Positions 11,201 to 24,169 of a stretch of DNA of 64,000 nt are shown here, piece by piece. Below the pieces are notes generated by a model. That model saw nothing but the letters and a program-made list of their open reading frames with translations, made no database searches and was not told where the DNA came from. This DNA comes from Candidatus Manganitrophus sp. (GTDB lineage Bacteria; Nitrospirota; Nitrospiria; SBBL01; Manganitrophaceae). The position numbers and the translations under genes were made by a program. The stretch lies in the NCBI GenBank assembly GCA_028865235.1, contig CP114561.1, positions 950,001 to 1,014,000 on the forward strand, written 5' to 3'. How positions within the stretch are numbered: position 1 is the first letter of the stretch; each line of letters opens with the position of its first letter.

Positions 11201-11769
11201 AGACGGGACTTGATCGGACCGAGGCGATCGTTTCCGATCTGAAAGCGTTCGTCAGAAAAGACGAGGCCCAATTCAGACCGACCGATCTCCATGAAGGCCT
11301 CGACTCCACCCTCAACCTGATGAGAACCGAATTGAAGGATCGAATCACGATTGTCAAAGAGTACGGCGAGATCGATCCGGTCGACGCGGTCCCGGGGCAG
11401 CTCAATCAAGTTTTCATGAACCTGTTGCAAAACGCCATCCACGCCATTCCGGACGAAGGAGAAATACGGATCAAGACCTGGAAAGAAGACGATCGGGTGA
11501 AGATTTCCGTGAAGGACAGCGGCACCGGGATCTCGCCGGAGCATCAAAAGCGGATCTTCGAACCTTTCTTCACCACCAAAGAGGCCGGAAAAGGGACCGG
11601 GTTGGGGCTCTCCGTCAGCTACCGCATTCTCCAGAGCCACCGGGGAGACATCACCGTCATCAGCCAACCGGGACAAGGGACGGAGTTTGTGATAACCTTA
11701 CCGGTGCGCCAAACGATCAGCACGGCACATCAAAACACATTAGGCACAAGGGGTAAGGAGACAAGTTAA
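8284..11769 (+). CDS. Membrane hybrid histidine kinase with internal receiver and second kinase core
   Basis: Intact 1161-residue kinase whose ATG follows the stop of the PilZ-KAS gene directly, implying coupled translation. Order: multi-helix membrane sensor (about 1-290), GAF (about 310-455), coiled coil, HisKA with NISHELRTPL (His about 512), HATPase, receiver with LSDVMMPIKDG (Asp about 826), second HisKA with GMAHEINNP (His about 920) and second HATPase to the end. Compared with its paralogue at 2597 it lacks only the last receiver. From the motif LMDI..VIHKTI through the GAF and first kinase domains the two proteins are very similar; the first 200 residues are more divergent and AT-rich. 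The ligand is unknown. The position next to an enzyme gene makes that enzyme's product one candidate (inference). Confidence 0.92.
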   Translation: MSHHLIIGLALTAATVFLLGLFVLLRREKGPIGIIFFLYCFSISWWSFFQLVMISTSNPQDTLFWGKILHAGNVFIPAFLIHFIGILLNSPPTYWNRISLYGMSSIFSVLALSTDLVISGTSNKTGVPIATSGPLYLVVLSFFGSCTLNGHTKLYHAYITAVPAEKRKIGYLFWSSVGGYIGGCSNFLLVFNLKIPILNDYGTYAVPLYVGATTYAIVRYQLMDIRTVIHKTIMWLTTSGLALLPVLFTILSARPWITNLTDLQLSALVALYFLLLVFYIKTIQPRIDHLFQRRKYDMQKILQGMVKELVLLKDLEGLINKIVATIREALYVSNSSIILWEKKRSRYSMSGLSSDIDLSSHHTFMDWLRREDRVVEWNEIEADPRFTEIKSSARQYFEALSVKVALPLIHDKNLIGIINLGEKDNLKPFTRSDIEFLSNLRVEASIALSNSLLYDDVQKMSEAIRQWALDLEKKVEERTRELSESKEELERSYKKLQELDQVKTQFFANISHELRTPLTLILAPLESILHRDSVQGERREDLSAMYQNGLRLLKLINNLLDLAKIDAGKMQLSHLKTDFTKFTKGIIASVTPLAEKKEISLSFTGPGQLDEFYFDRDKIEKVLLNLIFNALKFTNQGGKVNVSCEQREDQILVRISDTGIGIAKENIDKLFNRFSQIDASSNRRFEGTGIGLALSKELIELHKGEIWAESELGKGTVMSFTLPYLTDPICIPEHGKEGEADWTRSLHKAAEYTTAGIVQEGQSIQTAPSNGAPAGAPKILVVEDNPDMLHFLVTQLQDDYQVVTAQNGVDGVQRAQTDLPNLILSDVMMPIKDGYQLCREVKENALTKHIPIVLISAKADLSMKIEGLEYGADDYLTKPFSCEELRARIKSLLNQRGLETQLIHSEKMAALGLLVAGMAHEINNPISFAKVSLENLHNTLAEQDRFLKEGAAPDSAEVKRLNAKIDRAFSIIKTGLDRTEAIVSDLKAFVRKDEAQFRPTDLHEGLDSTLNLMRTELKDRITIVKEYGEIDPVDAVPGQLNQVFMNLLQNAIHAIPDEGEIRIKTWKEDDRVKISVKDSGTGISPEHQKRIFEPFFTTKEAGKGTGLGLSVSYRILQSHRGDITVISQPGQGTEFVITLPVRQTISTAHQNTLGTRGKETS

Positions 11770-11836
11770 GCGGCTTTTGCAGCTTAACCTCTCTCCCCTC
11801 TTTCGCTCCTGTAACTTATATTTAGAAGGGACCTTC

Positions 11837-13030
11837 ATGCAGCAAGGGATTCATCCCAAAGATTATCCCGTCCTCTTCGTCGATGATGAAGAGATGGCCT
11901 TGATCAGCCTGGAGGAGCAATACGAGCGGGAGTTCACGATCTATACTGCAAAGAGCGGAAAAGAGGCGATCGAGACCTTGCAGGCTCATCCGGAGATCGC
12001 CCTGATCATCAGCGATCAGCGGATGCCGGGGATGAGCGGCGTTGAATTTCTCGCCCAAGCGAAAAAGATCGTTCCGGAAGCGGTCCGGATGCTGCTGACC
12101 GCCTATACCGAAATGGAAATGGTCATCGAAGCGATCAACAAGGGAAACATCTATCGATACATCACCAAGCCTTATGATGTCGCCGATCTTCGCTGCGCGA
12201 TGCTCCAAGGGATCGAGCACTACTACCTGATCAGAGAGCGGGACCGGCTCTATGCCGAGAAGATCGAAACCCTCAAGCGGGTCGCCCGGACCAACCGGCT
12301 GACCGCCATCGGCACTTTGGCGGCCGGCATGGCGCATGAGATCAACAACCCGATGGTCGCGATCTATACTTTTCTTCAGATGCTCCCCCAGAAGCTCAAA
12401 GAGCCCCAATTGGACAAAGAATATCTGGAGAAATTCTACAGCCTCTCCATCCGGGAAGCGGAGCGGATCCAGACGCTGATCCGTAAATTGCTCGACTTTT
12501 CCAAAAATGGAGATCAGGACGAGCTCATCTTCAAAGAGAGCCAAATCAATCTGATCCTGCAGGAGGTGGTCTCGCTCCTGAAGCATGAGGCGAATAAAAA
12601 GGAAACCACCATCGACCTTCAACTGGCTTCGGACATCCCCCTCGCGAAAATCGATTCGGAAAAGATCCGGCAGGTCTTTTTAAATTTGATTCTAAACGCC
12701 ATCCATGCGACCCGCTCAGGTAAGATCACGGCAACCTCTTCCTTTCATCAAGATGCGCAGGGACAAGGCTACCTTCAAGTCGCGGTGGCCGATACGGGAG
12801 CCGGAATCTCGGAAGAGAATTTGGAGAAATTGTTCAACCCCTTCTTCACCACCAAAGATGCGCAAGGAACCGGCCTGGGGCTGATGATCTGCCATCACAT
12901 TATCGACCAACACCGCGGAAATATCGACGTCCAATCGAAATTGGGAAAAGGGACGACGATGACGGTTCAAATCCCGGTCGATCCCACCAAACATGAACGC
13001 CGGAAATCGGAGAGACGGACCGAGCCTTAA
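11837..13030 (+). CDS. Receiver-histidine kinase (soluble REC-HisKA-HATPase)
   Basis: A 397-residue cytoplasmic protein. The receiver domain occupies about 8-130, with FVDDEE near the start and the phosphorylated Asp at about 60 in IISDQRMPGMSG. A HisKA domain has GMAHEINNP (His about 167) and a HATPase domain runs to about 385, followed by a basic tail. The ATG at 11837 is preferred to an upstream TTG because the receiver fold begins right after it. It is the natural partner of the preceding kinase, whose kinase ends without a receiver: phosphate could pass from that kinase to this receiver. No DNA-binding domain is present, so the final output protein is not in this window. Confidence 0.88.
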   Translation: MQQGIHPKDYPVLFVDDEEMALISLEEQYEREFTIYTAKSGKEAIETLQAHPEIALIISDQRMPGMSGVEFLAQAKKIVPEAVRMLLTAYTEMEMVIEAINKGNIYRYITKPYDVADLRCAMLQGIEHYYLIRERDRLYAEKIETLKRVARTNRLTAIGTLAAGMAHEINNPMVAIYTFLQMLPQKLKEPQLDKEYLEKFYSLSIREAERIQTLIRKLLDFSKNGDQDELIFKESQINLILQEVVSLLKHEANKKETTIDLQLASDIPLAKIDSEKIRQVFLNLILNAIHATRSGKITATSSFHQDAQGQGYLQVAVADTGAGISEENLEKLFNPFFTTKDAQGTGLGLMICHHIIDQHRGNIDVQSKLGKGTTMTVQIPVDPTKHERRKSERRTEP

Positions 13031-13064
13031 GTTTTCTTATCGAACCCCACATCCGATATTCTCA

Positions 13065-13092
13065 TTGACTTCTCTACCTCATCCCATACAAA
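13065..13092 (+). promoter_or_regulatory. Possible promoter of the YtxH gene
   Basis: TTGACT at 13065-13070 and TACAAA at 13087-13092 with a 16-base spacer, in the gap between the kinase stop and the YtxH start. The match is fair on the -35 side and weak on the -10 side. Confidence 0.3.
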
Positions 13093-13168
13093 ATAATACA
13101 TAGTTCCTTCAAAGGCAGTCACAAAACATCTGCGGGACATGATGAATCATTATTCGGGAGGATTGGCG

Positions 13169-13477
13169 ATGAAGAGTGGACGTTTTTTCTTCGGCACATT
13201 GATGTTTTTGTTCGGTCTCCTCGCGGGGGTGGTCGCGGGGATTTTATTCGCCCCCCGGTCCGGCCAGGAGACCCGCCGGCGGTTGAGAGGAATTGCAGAC
13301 GAGACCGGCCAGCGGGTCGGGAAAATCACGGAAGAAACCAAACAGGCCGTGAACGAGGCTGCAAAACATGGGAGAGAATGGGCCGGCGAAGCGGGGGGGC
13401 ATTTAAAAAACATCAAACAAGAGGCGCGTCAGACGGCCACCGGAATCGTCGAACAAGGAAAGGGGTTGATCCGCTGA
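13169..13477 (+). CDS. YtxH-domain stress/envelope protein
   Basis: A 102-residue protein of the YtxH family. One N-terminal membrane helix (about 6-25) contains the typical Gly-rich segment and is followed by LFAPRSGQETRRRL, the hallmark of the family. The remainder is a charged amphipathic helix (about 40-95). The start at 13169 is chosen because GGGAGGA lies six bases upstream; an earlier ATG at 13139 has no such site. Family members are often general-stress proteins of unknown biochemical role. It is followed by a rho-independent terminator, so it is a single-gene unit. Confidence 0.85.
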   Translation: MKSGRFFFGTLMFLFGLLAGVVAGILFAPRSGQETRRRLRGIADETGQRVGKITEETKQAVNEAAKHGREWAGEAGGHLKNIKQEARQTATGIVEQGKGLIR

Positions 13478-13485
13478 CCTTCCCA

Positions 13486-13516
13486 GCCGTTGGTCATTTG
13501 CAAACGGCGCTTTTTT
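13486..13516 (+). terminator. Rho-independent terminator after the YtxH gene
   Basis: GCCGTT (13486-13491) pairs with AACGGC (13503-13508), followed by GC and six T residues (13511-13516). It lies nine bases after the YtxH stop codon. Confidence 0.65.
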
Positions 13517-13880
13517 ACATTATTTCTGTCGCGATTTAAACGGCACCCTCAGGCCGCATGGTTTGCGGGTGCCCCTCCCGCCTCCCCGATAAACCACCTA
13601 CCGTTCGCTTCACGAAACCGTCTTGCACTTCGGCGCGGGGCTTGACCGATCTGTGAAGATGTAATACTCTTTCTTTCTTCAGAATAATTCGAAACGGCAG
13701 AAGGCCCCATTGGACACTCCGTCAACCGGCCGGCGTCGAGTCCGGGTTCCCCTCTCTGCTCCAATCAGCTACAATAGTGAAGACAGCTATTTTCTTCGAG
13801 TCTATACAAAACGGATCACTTGAAAAAACAAACAAAAGAAACCTTTGTCTTCGACGAAGGGAGATGAGGCCTTCGGCTTT
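13517..13880. other. Intergenic region before the glgE operon
   Basis: About 360 bases with no supported gene. A minus-strand ORF here has no recognisable family. TACAAT at about 13770 could be a -10 box but lacks a good -35. A six-codon mini-ORF (MRPSAL) starts at 13864, seven bases after AAGGGAG, and its TGA overlaps the glgE ATG, which could couple translation. I see nothing else. Confidence 0.4.
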
Positions 13881-15874
13881 ATGAATCTGCCCTTTCCCAA
13901 AGAAGCGCCGCAACGGGTGATCATCGACCGGGTCCTCCCCGAGATCGACGGGGGCCGTTATCCGATCAAACGGACGGCCGGAGAGAAGGTGTCGGTCACC
14001 GCCCATCTCTTCGCAGACGGCCACGATCGTCTCGCCGCAAGACTTCTCTACAAACCAAAATCGGAGCAGACTTGGTCGGAGGTGGTCCTGCAACCGTCGG
14101 GGAACGACGTCTGGCAGGGGAGTTCATCCCGCTCCTCAACAAGCCGCATCAATATACCGTCGAAGCCTGGATCGACCGGTTCGGCTCCTGGCGGGCCGAT
14201 CTGGTCAAGCGGGTCGATGCCGGGCAGGATGTCGCCGGCGAGCTGTTGGAAGGGGCGGCGCTGGTGTCGGAGGCCGGACGTCGCGCGAGCGGCGCGGACC
14301 AAAAAGCGCTGCATGAGGCGGCCGATGTGTTGTCGAGCGGACGGCCACAGAAAGAACGCATTGCGCTCGCGCTCGATGAGAAACTCGCCGACCGGATCTC
14401 CCGCTACCCCGACCGGAGCCGGGCCACCCGGTATGATCGAATCCTGGAGGTCACCGTCGATCGGGACCGGGCCCGTTACGGCGCCTGGTATGAAATGTTC
14501 CCCCGGTCGGCCGGACCCGATCCGAACCGGAGCGCCACCTTTCTGGAGGCCGAATCACGCCTTCCGGAGATCGCGGCGATGGGGTTCGACGTCCTCTATC
14601 TTCCCCCGATCCACCCGATCGGAAAAAGCTTCCGGAAGGGGCCGAACAACGCGCTCGCGGCCGGACCGAACGACCCGGGAAGTCCCTGGGCGATCGGCTC
14701 GGAAGCGGGGGGCCACAAAGCGGTCGATCCGAATCTCGGGACGCTCGCCGATTTCAGACATTTCGTCGAAGCGGCCGATCGACATGGGTTGGAAGTCGCC
14801 CTCGATATCGCCTTTCAGTGCTCTCCCGATCACCCCTACGTGAAAGAGCATCCCGAGTGGTTCCGCCACCGGCCGGATGGGACGATCAAATACGCCGAGA
14901 ATCCGCCGAAGAAATATCAAGACATCTACCCGCTCAACTTCGAGTCGGACGATTGGAAAGGGCTCTGGACGGAACTCAAGAGCGTCGTCGAATTCTGGAT
15001 CGAGCAAGGGGTGAAGATCTTCCGGGTCGATAATCCTCACACCAAGCCGTTCCACTTCTGGGAGTGGCTGATCGGTGAGATTCAGAAGAAACACCCGGAG
15101 ACGATCTTCCTCGCCGAGGCCTTCACCCGGCCGAAAGTCATGTACGGGCTGGCGAAAGGGGGCTTCACACAGTCGTATACCTATTTCACCTGGCGGAACA
15201 CCAAGCAAGAGTTGACCGAATACTTGACCGAGCTGACGCAAACGGAAGCGCGCGATTTTTTCCGCCCCAACTTCTTCGCGAACACCCCCGACATCCTGCA
15301 CGAGTACCTTCAGACCGGGGGGCGTCCGGCCTTCCAGGTCCGGCTGGTCCTCGCCGCGACCCTCGCGGCAAATTACGGGATCTACAGCGGGTTCGAATTG
15401 TGCGAGAACCGGGCGGTCCGTGGAACGGAGGAGTACCTCGATTCGGAAAAATACCAGGTCCGCGCCTGGGATTGGGACCGCCCCGGGAATATCAAAGATC
15501 TTGTCGCCCGGGTCAACCAAATCCGGCGGGAGAACCCGGCGCTTCACTCGAACGACCGGCTCCGTTTTTATACGACCGACAACGATCAGTTGATCTGTTA
15601 TGCCAAAACGACCGAAGACCTCTCCAACATTATTCTCGTCGCGGTGAACCTCGACCCGCACCATCTTCAGCACGGGTGGGTGGAGGTGCCGATCGATGAA
15701 CTGGGGATCGCGCCGGGCGAGCCGTACCAGCTCCATGACTTAATCAGCGGCGACCGTTATCTCTGGCACGACGCGTGGAATTACATCCGCCTCGACCCGA
15801 TGCTCTCTCCCGTCCACATTTTCCGGGTGCGGCGGAAGATCCACTCCGAGCGCGATTTCGATCCTCTCCAATAA
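13881..15874 (+). CDS. glgE: Alpha-1,4-glucan:maltose-1-phosphate maltosyltransferase (one frameshift)
   Basis: GlgE transfers maltosyl units from maltose-1-phosphate onto alpha-1,4-glucan in the cytoplasm. The reconstructed protein is about 665 residues, the usual length. The N-terminal beta domain ends in YTVEAWIDRFGSWR. The GH13 barrel contains FDVLYLPPIHPIG, the nucleophile motif FRVDNPHTKP and the acid/base motif FLAEAFTRPKVM. The reading frame changes at the G4 run 14117-14120; one added G restores WQGEFIP, so this is probably a consensus error. The start at 13881 is preferred over a TTG at 13845 because the conserved N-terminus begins there. It is the first gene of an operon with treS-maltokinase and glgB, which together supply maltose-1-phosphate and branch the product. 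Confidence 0.92.
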
Positions 15875-16113
15875 TGAGCGATCCGATCGGCGGAAACGGG
15901 GGAAGAGGCTGTCGGGGTTCAACATATTGAACCCCTACCTAAAGACCGGACTGATTGGCCGGTCCGGGATCGATCGGCCCTCCGGCCCGGCGACGAACGG
16001 TCAGAGAGAACCCTGATTTGACTCACCCAAACGGGTGTGGCATGATCAAATTTTTTACAAGCTTCGGCGGGAGGGCCGGTTCGCCCCCGTCCGATGTCCG
16101 ATGGAGTCATTGA

Positions 16114-19440
<3,327 letters not shown>

Positions 19441-19444
<4 letters not shown>

Positions 19445-21374
19445 GTGGAAAAGAACGAATGCAGAAAAGCCTCCCCTCCCTCGGTCTGCTCACCGAGCAT
19501 GACATCTACCTCCTGAAAGAGGGAAGCCACTTCAAGCTCCATGAAAAGCTCGGCGCTCATCTGATTCAATCAGAGGGGATGCGGGGGGTTTATTTCGCCG
19601 TCTGGGCGCCCAACGCGGAATCGGTCTCGGTCGTCGGCGATTTCAACGGTTGGAAAGGGACGTCTCATCCCCTCCGGGTCCGCGAAGACGGCTCGGGGGT
19701 CTGGGAAGGATTCTTCAGCGACATCGGCGTGGGGGCCCTTTATAAATACCATCTCGTCTCACGGAACCATCAATACACCGTGGAAAAGAGCGATCCGTTC
19801 GCCTTCTGCACGGAGATCCCTCCCCGAACCGCCTCGGTCGTGTGGGATCTTCAACATCAATGGAGCGATCAGGCCTGGATGGCGCAGCGCGCGCAACGGA
19901 ATCAGATGACCGCCCCGATTTCGATTTACGAGATGCATCTCGGCTCCTGGCGGCGGGTCCCCGAAGAGGGGGATCGGCCGATGACCTACCGTGAGATGGC
20001 GAAACCGCTGACGGAGTATCTCCAGGAGATGAAGTTCACCCATATCGAGCTGATGCCGGTGAGCGAGCATCCGTTCGCCGGCTCCTGGGGCTATCAGGTC
20101 ACCGGCTATTTCGCGCCCGCCAGCCGCTGGGGCAGCCTCGAGGATTTCTGCCATCTGGTCGACCGCTGCCACGCCGCCGGCATCGGCGTCTTCATCGACT
20201 GGGTGCCCGGCCACTTCCCGCGCGACGATCACGCGCTCGCCCGCTTCGACGGCAGCGCACTCTACGAACACGAGGACCCGCGCCTGGGCGAGCACCGCGA
20301 GTGGGGCACGCTGATCTTCAATTACGGGCGCAACGAGGTGAAGAGCTTCCTGCTCTCCAGCGCGAATTTCTGGCTCGAGGTCTGCCACGTGGACGGGCTG
20401 CGCGTCGACGCGGTGGCCTCGATGCTCTATCTCGACTACGCGCGCGCGCCCGGCGACTGGTATCCCAACCGCCACGGCGGCAAGGAAAACCTCGAGGCCA
20501 TCGCCCTGCTGCGCGAGCTGAACGAGCTGGTGCACGGCCGCCATCCCGGCGCGCTGACCATGGCCGAGGAATCCACCGCCTGGCCCATGGTCTCGCGGCC
20601 CACCTACGTGGGCGGACTGGGCTTCAGCATGAAGTGGAACATGGGCTGGATGAACGACACCCTCGCCTACATGGCCGAAGACCCGGTGCACCGCCGCTAC
20701 CACCACGACCATCTGACCTTCGGCCTGCTCTACGCCTTCAGCGAGAACTTCATCCTGCCCCTGTCCCACGACGAGGTGGTGCACGGCAAGCGCTCGCTGC
20801 TCGACAAGATGCCGGGGGATGCCTGGCAGCGCTTCGCCAACCTGCGCCTGCTGTTTCTCTACCAGTTCACCCATCCGGGCCGCAAGTTGCTGTTCATGGG
20901 CGGCGAGTTCGCCCAGGGCAGCGAGTGGAGCCACGATCGGGCGCTCGACTGGGCGCTGCTGGAGTTTCCCTATCAGCGCGGCGTGCAGCGCCTGGTGGGT
21001 GCGATCTCAACCGCCTCTACCGCGGCCAGCCGGCGCTGCACCGCCACGATTTCGAGCCCGAGGGCTTCGAGTGGATCGACCTGAACGATGCGGCGGCCAG
21101 CACCCTGATCTTCCTGCGCCGGGGGGAGAACCCGGACCAGCCGGTCGTTTTTGTCTGCAACTTCACCCCGGTCCCCCGCCTCGACTATCGGATCGGGGTC
21201 CCGGCCGAAGGATTCTGGCAGGAGCGGCTCAACAGCGATTCAAGCTTCTATGGCGGAAGCAATCTCGGAAACGGCGGCGGCCTCTTGGCCGAGCCGATCC
21301 CCTCTCACGGCCGCCCCTACTCGCTGCGGATCACCCTTCCGCCGCTGGCGATGATCGCCCTCAAAAAATCATAA
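19441..21374 (+). CDS. glgB: 1,4-alpha-glucan branching enzyme (one frameshift)
   Basis: GlgB adds alpha-1,6 branches to the glucan made by GlgE. About 640 residues: CBM48 domain with [19 protein letters not shown] (about 45-65), GH13 barrel with [17 protein letters not shown], the nucleophile motif [15 protein letters not shown], acid motif TMAEEST and [10 protein letters not shown], then an all-beta C-terminus. It starts at 19441, where ATGA overlaps the upstream stop. The frame breaks near 21,002, just before [10 protein letters not shown]; one missing base explains it. As in treS, the centre (about 20,060-21,125) has a much GC-richer codon style than either end. A strong hairpin follows the stop. 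Confidence 0.92.
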
Positions 21375-21377
21375 CCC

Positions 21378-21406
21378 CCTCCCGGAGCCAGGCCGGCTCC
21401 GGGAGG
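21378..21406 (+). terminator. Perfect 12-bp hairpin after glgB
   Basis: CCTCCCGGAGCC (21378-21389) pairs perfectly with GGCTCCGGGAGG (21395-21406) across a five-base loop, starting four bases after the glgB stop. There is no T run, so it is a transcript-end or stability hairpin more than a textbook intrinsic terminator. Confidence 0.55.
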
Positions 21407-21494
21407 CGCCAGAAAAGGTAAAAACCGACCACCCTCTTTTGCCAATTCCGGGAAGATATGATAGCATCGGCCATCATATCCTTAGGAGAACCGA

Positions 21495-23316
21495 TTGAAG
21501 GGGGCTTCAACCGACAGCATGAAGCGAGAGGGATGGTTCCGCTCTCTTCTCTCCGCCGCTCAAGAATCCCGTCCGGCGACCTTCGTCCGGCAGGTTTTCG
21601 ACTTGATCGCCTCGTCGATCAGGGAGATCAAGGTCGCCTCTCTTTCCGGCATTTTACTTCTCTCCTTTCTCTTCGATTTCTCGATTTGGTTTCCGATCTT
21701 CTTCAAGGCGGCCGCCCTCCTGTTGCAAGCGGGGGGCCTGATCAAATTGACGTTCGAGGAGCGCTATCTCCTGCTTCGCTTCAGGCATCTCTCATGGAGA
21801 AAGCGGCTGATCCCCGTCGCACTTTTTCTGATCGCCCTTCTCTTCTACTTCGAGAAGGGGGTCCTCTTCCTCCAGAGGTGGGATCAGCCGGACACCTTCC
21901 CGATTCATACTTACCGTCTCTACAGCATGATCTTCTTCGGCGCCGCCTTTTCCATTTATGCGATGCGGCTGAAAACCATCGCGACGTTCCTCGATCGGCT
22001 CCACCTCAGGCCGGCCCAGACCCTGGCGCTCAGTTTCGCCATGCTGATCTTCGCCGGCGCCCTGATACTCTCGCTCCCCCAGATGGTGGTCGATCCTTCT
22101 CAAATCTCCTTTATCGATGCCCTCTTCACCGCCACTTCGGCCACCACGGTCACCGGCTTGATCGTCTCTTCCCCCTCGGAGTTCTACCGGCTTCCCGGTC
22201 AATGGGTGATCCTCCTCCTGATCCAGCTCGGCGGCCTCGGCATTATGACCTTCGGAGCGCTCATCTTTTTCTTCCCCGACGGCGCATGCCGCTGCGCGAG
22301 GAGTTCGCCCTCCAAGGAGTCCTGGAGGCCGAATCGATCGGGTCGGTCCGGAGAGAGATCGGCTCCATCTTCGTGATCACGCTGACGATCGAAGCCTTCG
22401 GCGCCCTGCTGCTCTGGACCTTTTTCGAAAATGCGACGCCGAACGCCCTCTTCCAGGCGATTTTTCACGCGGTCTCCGCCTTCTGCAACGCCGGATTCTC
22501 CCTCTTCCCGGCGAATCTGGAGGGCTACGTCGATCGGCCCGGGATCAACCTGACGATCATCGGCCTCGTCATTCTCGGCGGACTCGGCTTTCCGGTGCTG
22601 CACAACCTCGGAAATTATCCCCTCTTCGGAAGGGGACCGACCGCCTGGAGATTGACCTTTCATTCCAAAATGGTCCTGGCCATTTCAGGCGCGCTCCTGT
22701 TGACGGGGACCGTCGGGATCTATTTTTCTCGAATATCGGGGGGCGCTCTCCCCCTTCCCTGGTATGATCAGTGGATGGCCGCCTTTTTCCAATCGGCCAC
22801 GGCCCGGACCGCCGGATTCAACACGCTGAGCATTGCCCGCTTTTCCGATGCCGGCATTTTTCTCCTCATTCTTCTGATGTGGATCGGAGGCTCCCCGATC
22901 TCGACCGCGGGGGGATCAAGACGACCACCTTCGGCGTGATGTTGGCCACGCTGCGGAGCCTCCTTCGCGGACGCGAAGAGATCGAAATCTTCCGCCGACG
23001 CCTGGCGCCCCAAGCGGTTCAGAAGGCGCTCTCGGTCGGCTTTATCTCATCGGCGCTGCTGGCGCTTCTGCTCCTCGCGCTCTTGGCGGTCGAGGAGGGG
23101 GATTTCAAAGTGATCTTGTTCGAGGCGGTGTCGGCGTTCAACACCGTGGGCCTCTCGATCGGGAATACCGGCGCGTTCTCCCCGCTCGGGAAGGCGATTC
23201 TCATCCTGATCATGTTCATCGGGCGGCTCGGTCCCCTCACGATCGCCTATAGCCTGGCCGAGCGGACCCGCCGCGGGATTTATCACTATCCGGAAGAAAG
23301 GGTGATTGTGGGGTAA
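21495..23316 (+). CDS. ktrB: TrkH/KtrB-family potassium transporter, membrane subunit (two frameshifts)
   Basis: Potassium-translocating membrane subunit of about 605 residues. An N-terminal extension of about 170 residues carries extra hydrophobic segments before the conserved core. The core has the pore loops typical of the superfamily: TATSATTVTGL, FHAVSAFCNAGFSL, SATARTAGFNTL and VSAFNTVGLSIG, each with a filter Gly. The frame changes near 22,277 (before RRRMPLREEF) and at the G6 run 22909-22914 (before IKTTTFGV); both look like single-base losses. The likely start is the TTG at 21495, with AGGAG six bases upstream. The RCK regulator gene follows 112 bases later, so the pair forms one uptake system. 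Confidence 0.85.
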
Positions 23317-23326
23317 AAAACAAGCC

Positions 23327-23354
23327 GTCAGCGATCAGCTGTCAGCAATCAGCG
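23327..23354 (+). repeat. Heptameric tandem repeat, four units
   Basis: Four consecutive seven-base units: GTCAGCG, ATCAGCT, GTCAGCA, ATCAGCG. It lies between the two potassium transporter genes. Its period matches the heptamer repeats at 27.3, 61.1, 61.7-61.8 and 62.7 kb, though the unit sequence differs. Confidence 0.7.
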
Positions 23355-23428
23355 AAGACTTAAATCATTTAAAGCGCCAAGCTGACCGCCGAAAGCGGAA
23401 TGCCGACCGCTTCTTTATAGGAAATCTG

Positions 23429-24133
23429 ATGAAACGATTTTTGGTGATTGGATTGGGCCGGTTCGGAAACAGTCTGGCCAAAACCCTCTCCTCCATCGGG
23501 GAAGAGGTGATTGCCGTCGATGCCAGCATGGCGCGGGTGGAAGAGGTCAAGGAGCGCGTTCCTCACGCCGTCCAGCTCGACAGCACCGACCCCGACGCGC
23601 TCAAATCGATCGGCTGCGATCGGGTCGATGTGGCGATCATCGCCATCGGAGAGAACCTGGAGGCGAGCGTCGTCACCACGGTGATCCTGAAAGAGATGGG
23701 GATTAAAGAGATCATCGTGCGCGCCTATTCGGACCGGGAGAAGAAAATTCTGGAACTGATCGGGGCCACGCGGGTCATCTTCGTCGAAGATGAAATGGGG
23801 CGCCGGCTGGCCAAAGCGATCTCGGGAGAAGGAATCCGGGATTATATCGAGCTCTCCCCGAACTATTCGATCGTTCATTGGGACGCCCCCGAGGCGTTGG
23901 TCGGAACTTCGCTCGCCGACCTGAAATTGACCGAAGAGTGGCGACTGATTCTTCTGGCGGTCAAGAAAAAGGAAGAAAGCCTCTCCCAAAAATTCGGGTT
24001 TAAGAAAGAGCCGGAGCGGCTGGAGCTCTATCCGACCCCGGAGTATCGATTGGAACAAGGGGAGGTCTTGATTCTGGTGGGAAAACATCGGGACCTGATG
24101 CGGTTTACGACCGACCAAAAACATTCCTCCTGA
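23429..24133 (+). CDS. ktrA: KtrA/TrkA-like potassium uptake regulator (RCK domain)
   Basis: A 234-residue cytoplasmic regulator of the preceding channel. The N-terminal RCK domain (about 1-135) opens with VIGLGRFG, the Gly-rich nucleotide-binding loop, and has VDAS at the end of beta-2 and the LDSTDPDAL segment. The C-terminal RCK_C domain (about 145-225) is present. It has a single RCK unit, as in KtrA, not the duplicated form of TrkA. The start is set at 23429 because the fold begins at once and AGGA lies six bases upstream; the ORF extends further upstream into the heptamer repeat, which should not be coding. Confidence 0.9.
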   Translation: MKRFLVIGLGRFGNSLAKTLSSIGEEVIAVDASMARVEEVKERVPHAVQLDSTDPDALKSIGCDRVDVAIIAIGENLEASVVTTVILKEMGIKEIIVRAYSDREKKILELIGATRVIFVEDEMGRRLAKAISGEGIRDYIELSPNYSIVHWDAPEALVGTSLADLKLTEEWRLILLAVKKKEESLSQKFGFKKEPERLELYPTPEYRLEQGEVLILVGKHRDLMRFTTDQKHSS

Positions 24134-24169
24134 GGGTGGATCGGCCTCTTCTTTTTTCCGTTCCGCGTT

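Noticed and set aside
10588..11676. Long minus-strand ORF opposite the second hybrid kinase
   Set aside because: It is a mirror frame of a well-conserved plus-strand kinase; its translation has no recognisable domain and is rich in Asp/Arg/Gly, typical of shadow frames.
13864..13884. Six-codon leader peptide before glgE
   Set aside because: It overlaps the glgE start neatly but is too short to support as a gene, and the glgE start itself is not certain.
14555..15736. 393-codon minus-strand ORF opposite glgE
   Set aside because: The plus strand encodes catalytic GlgE motifs through this span; the reverse frame is open only because of GC-rich third positions.
19759..20934. 391-codon minus-strand ORF opposite glgB
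   Set aside because: Antisense shadow of the branching enzyme, with no domain features.
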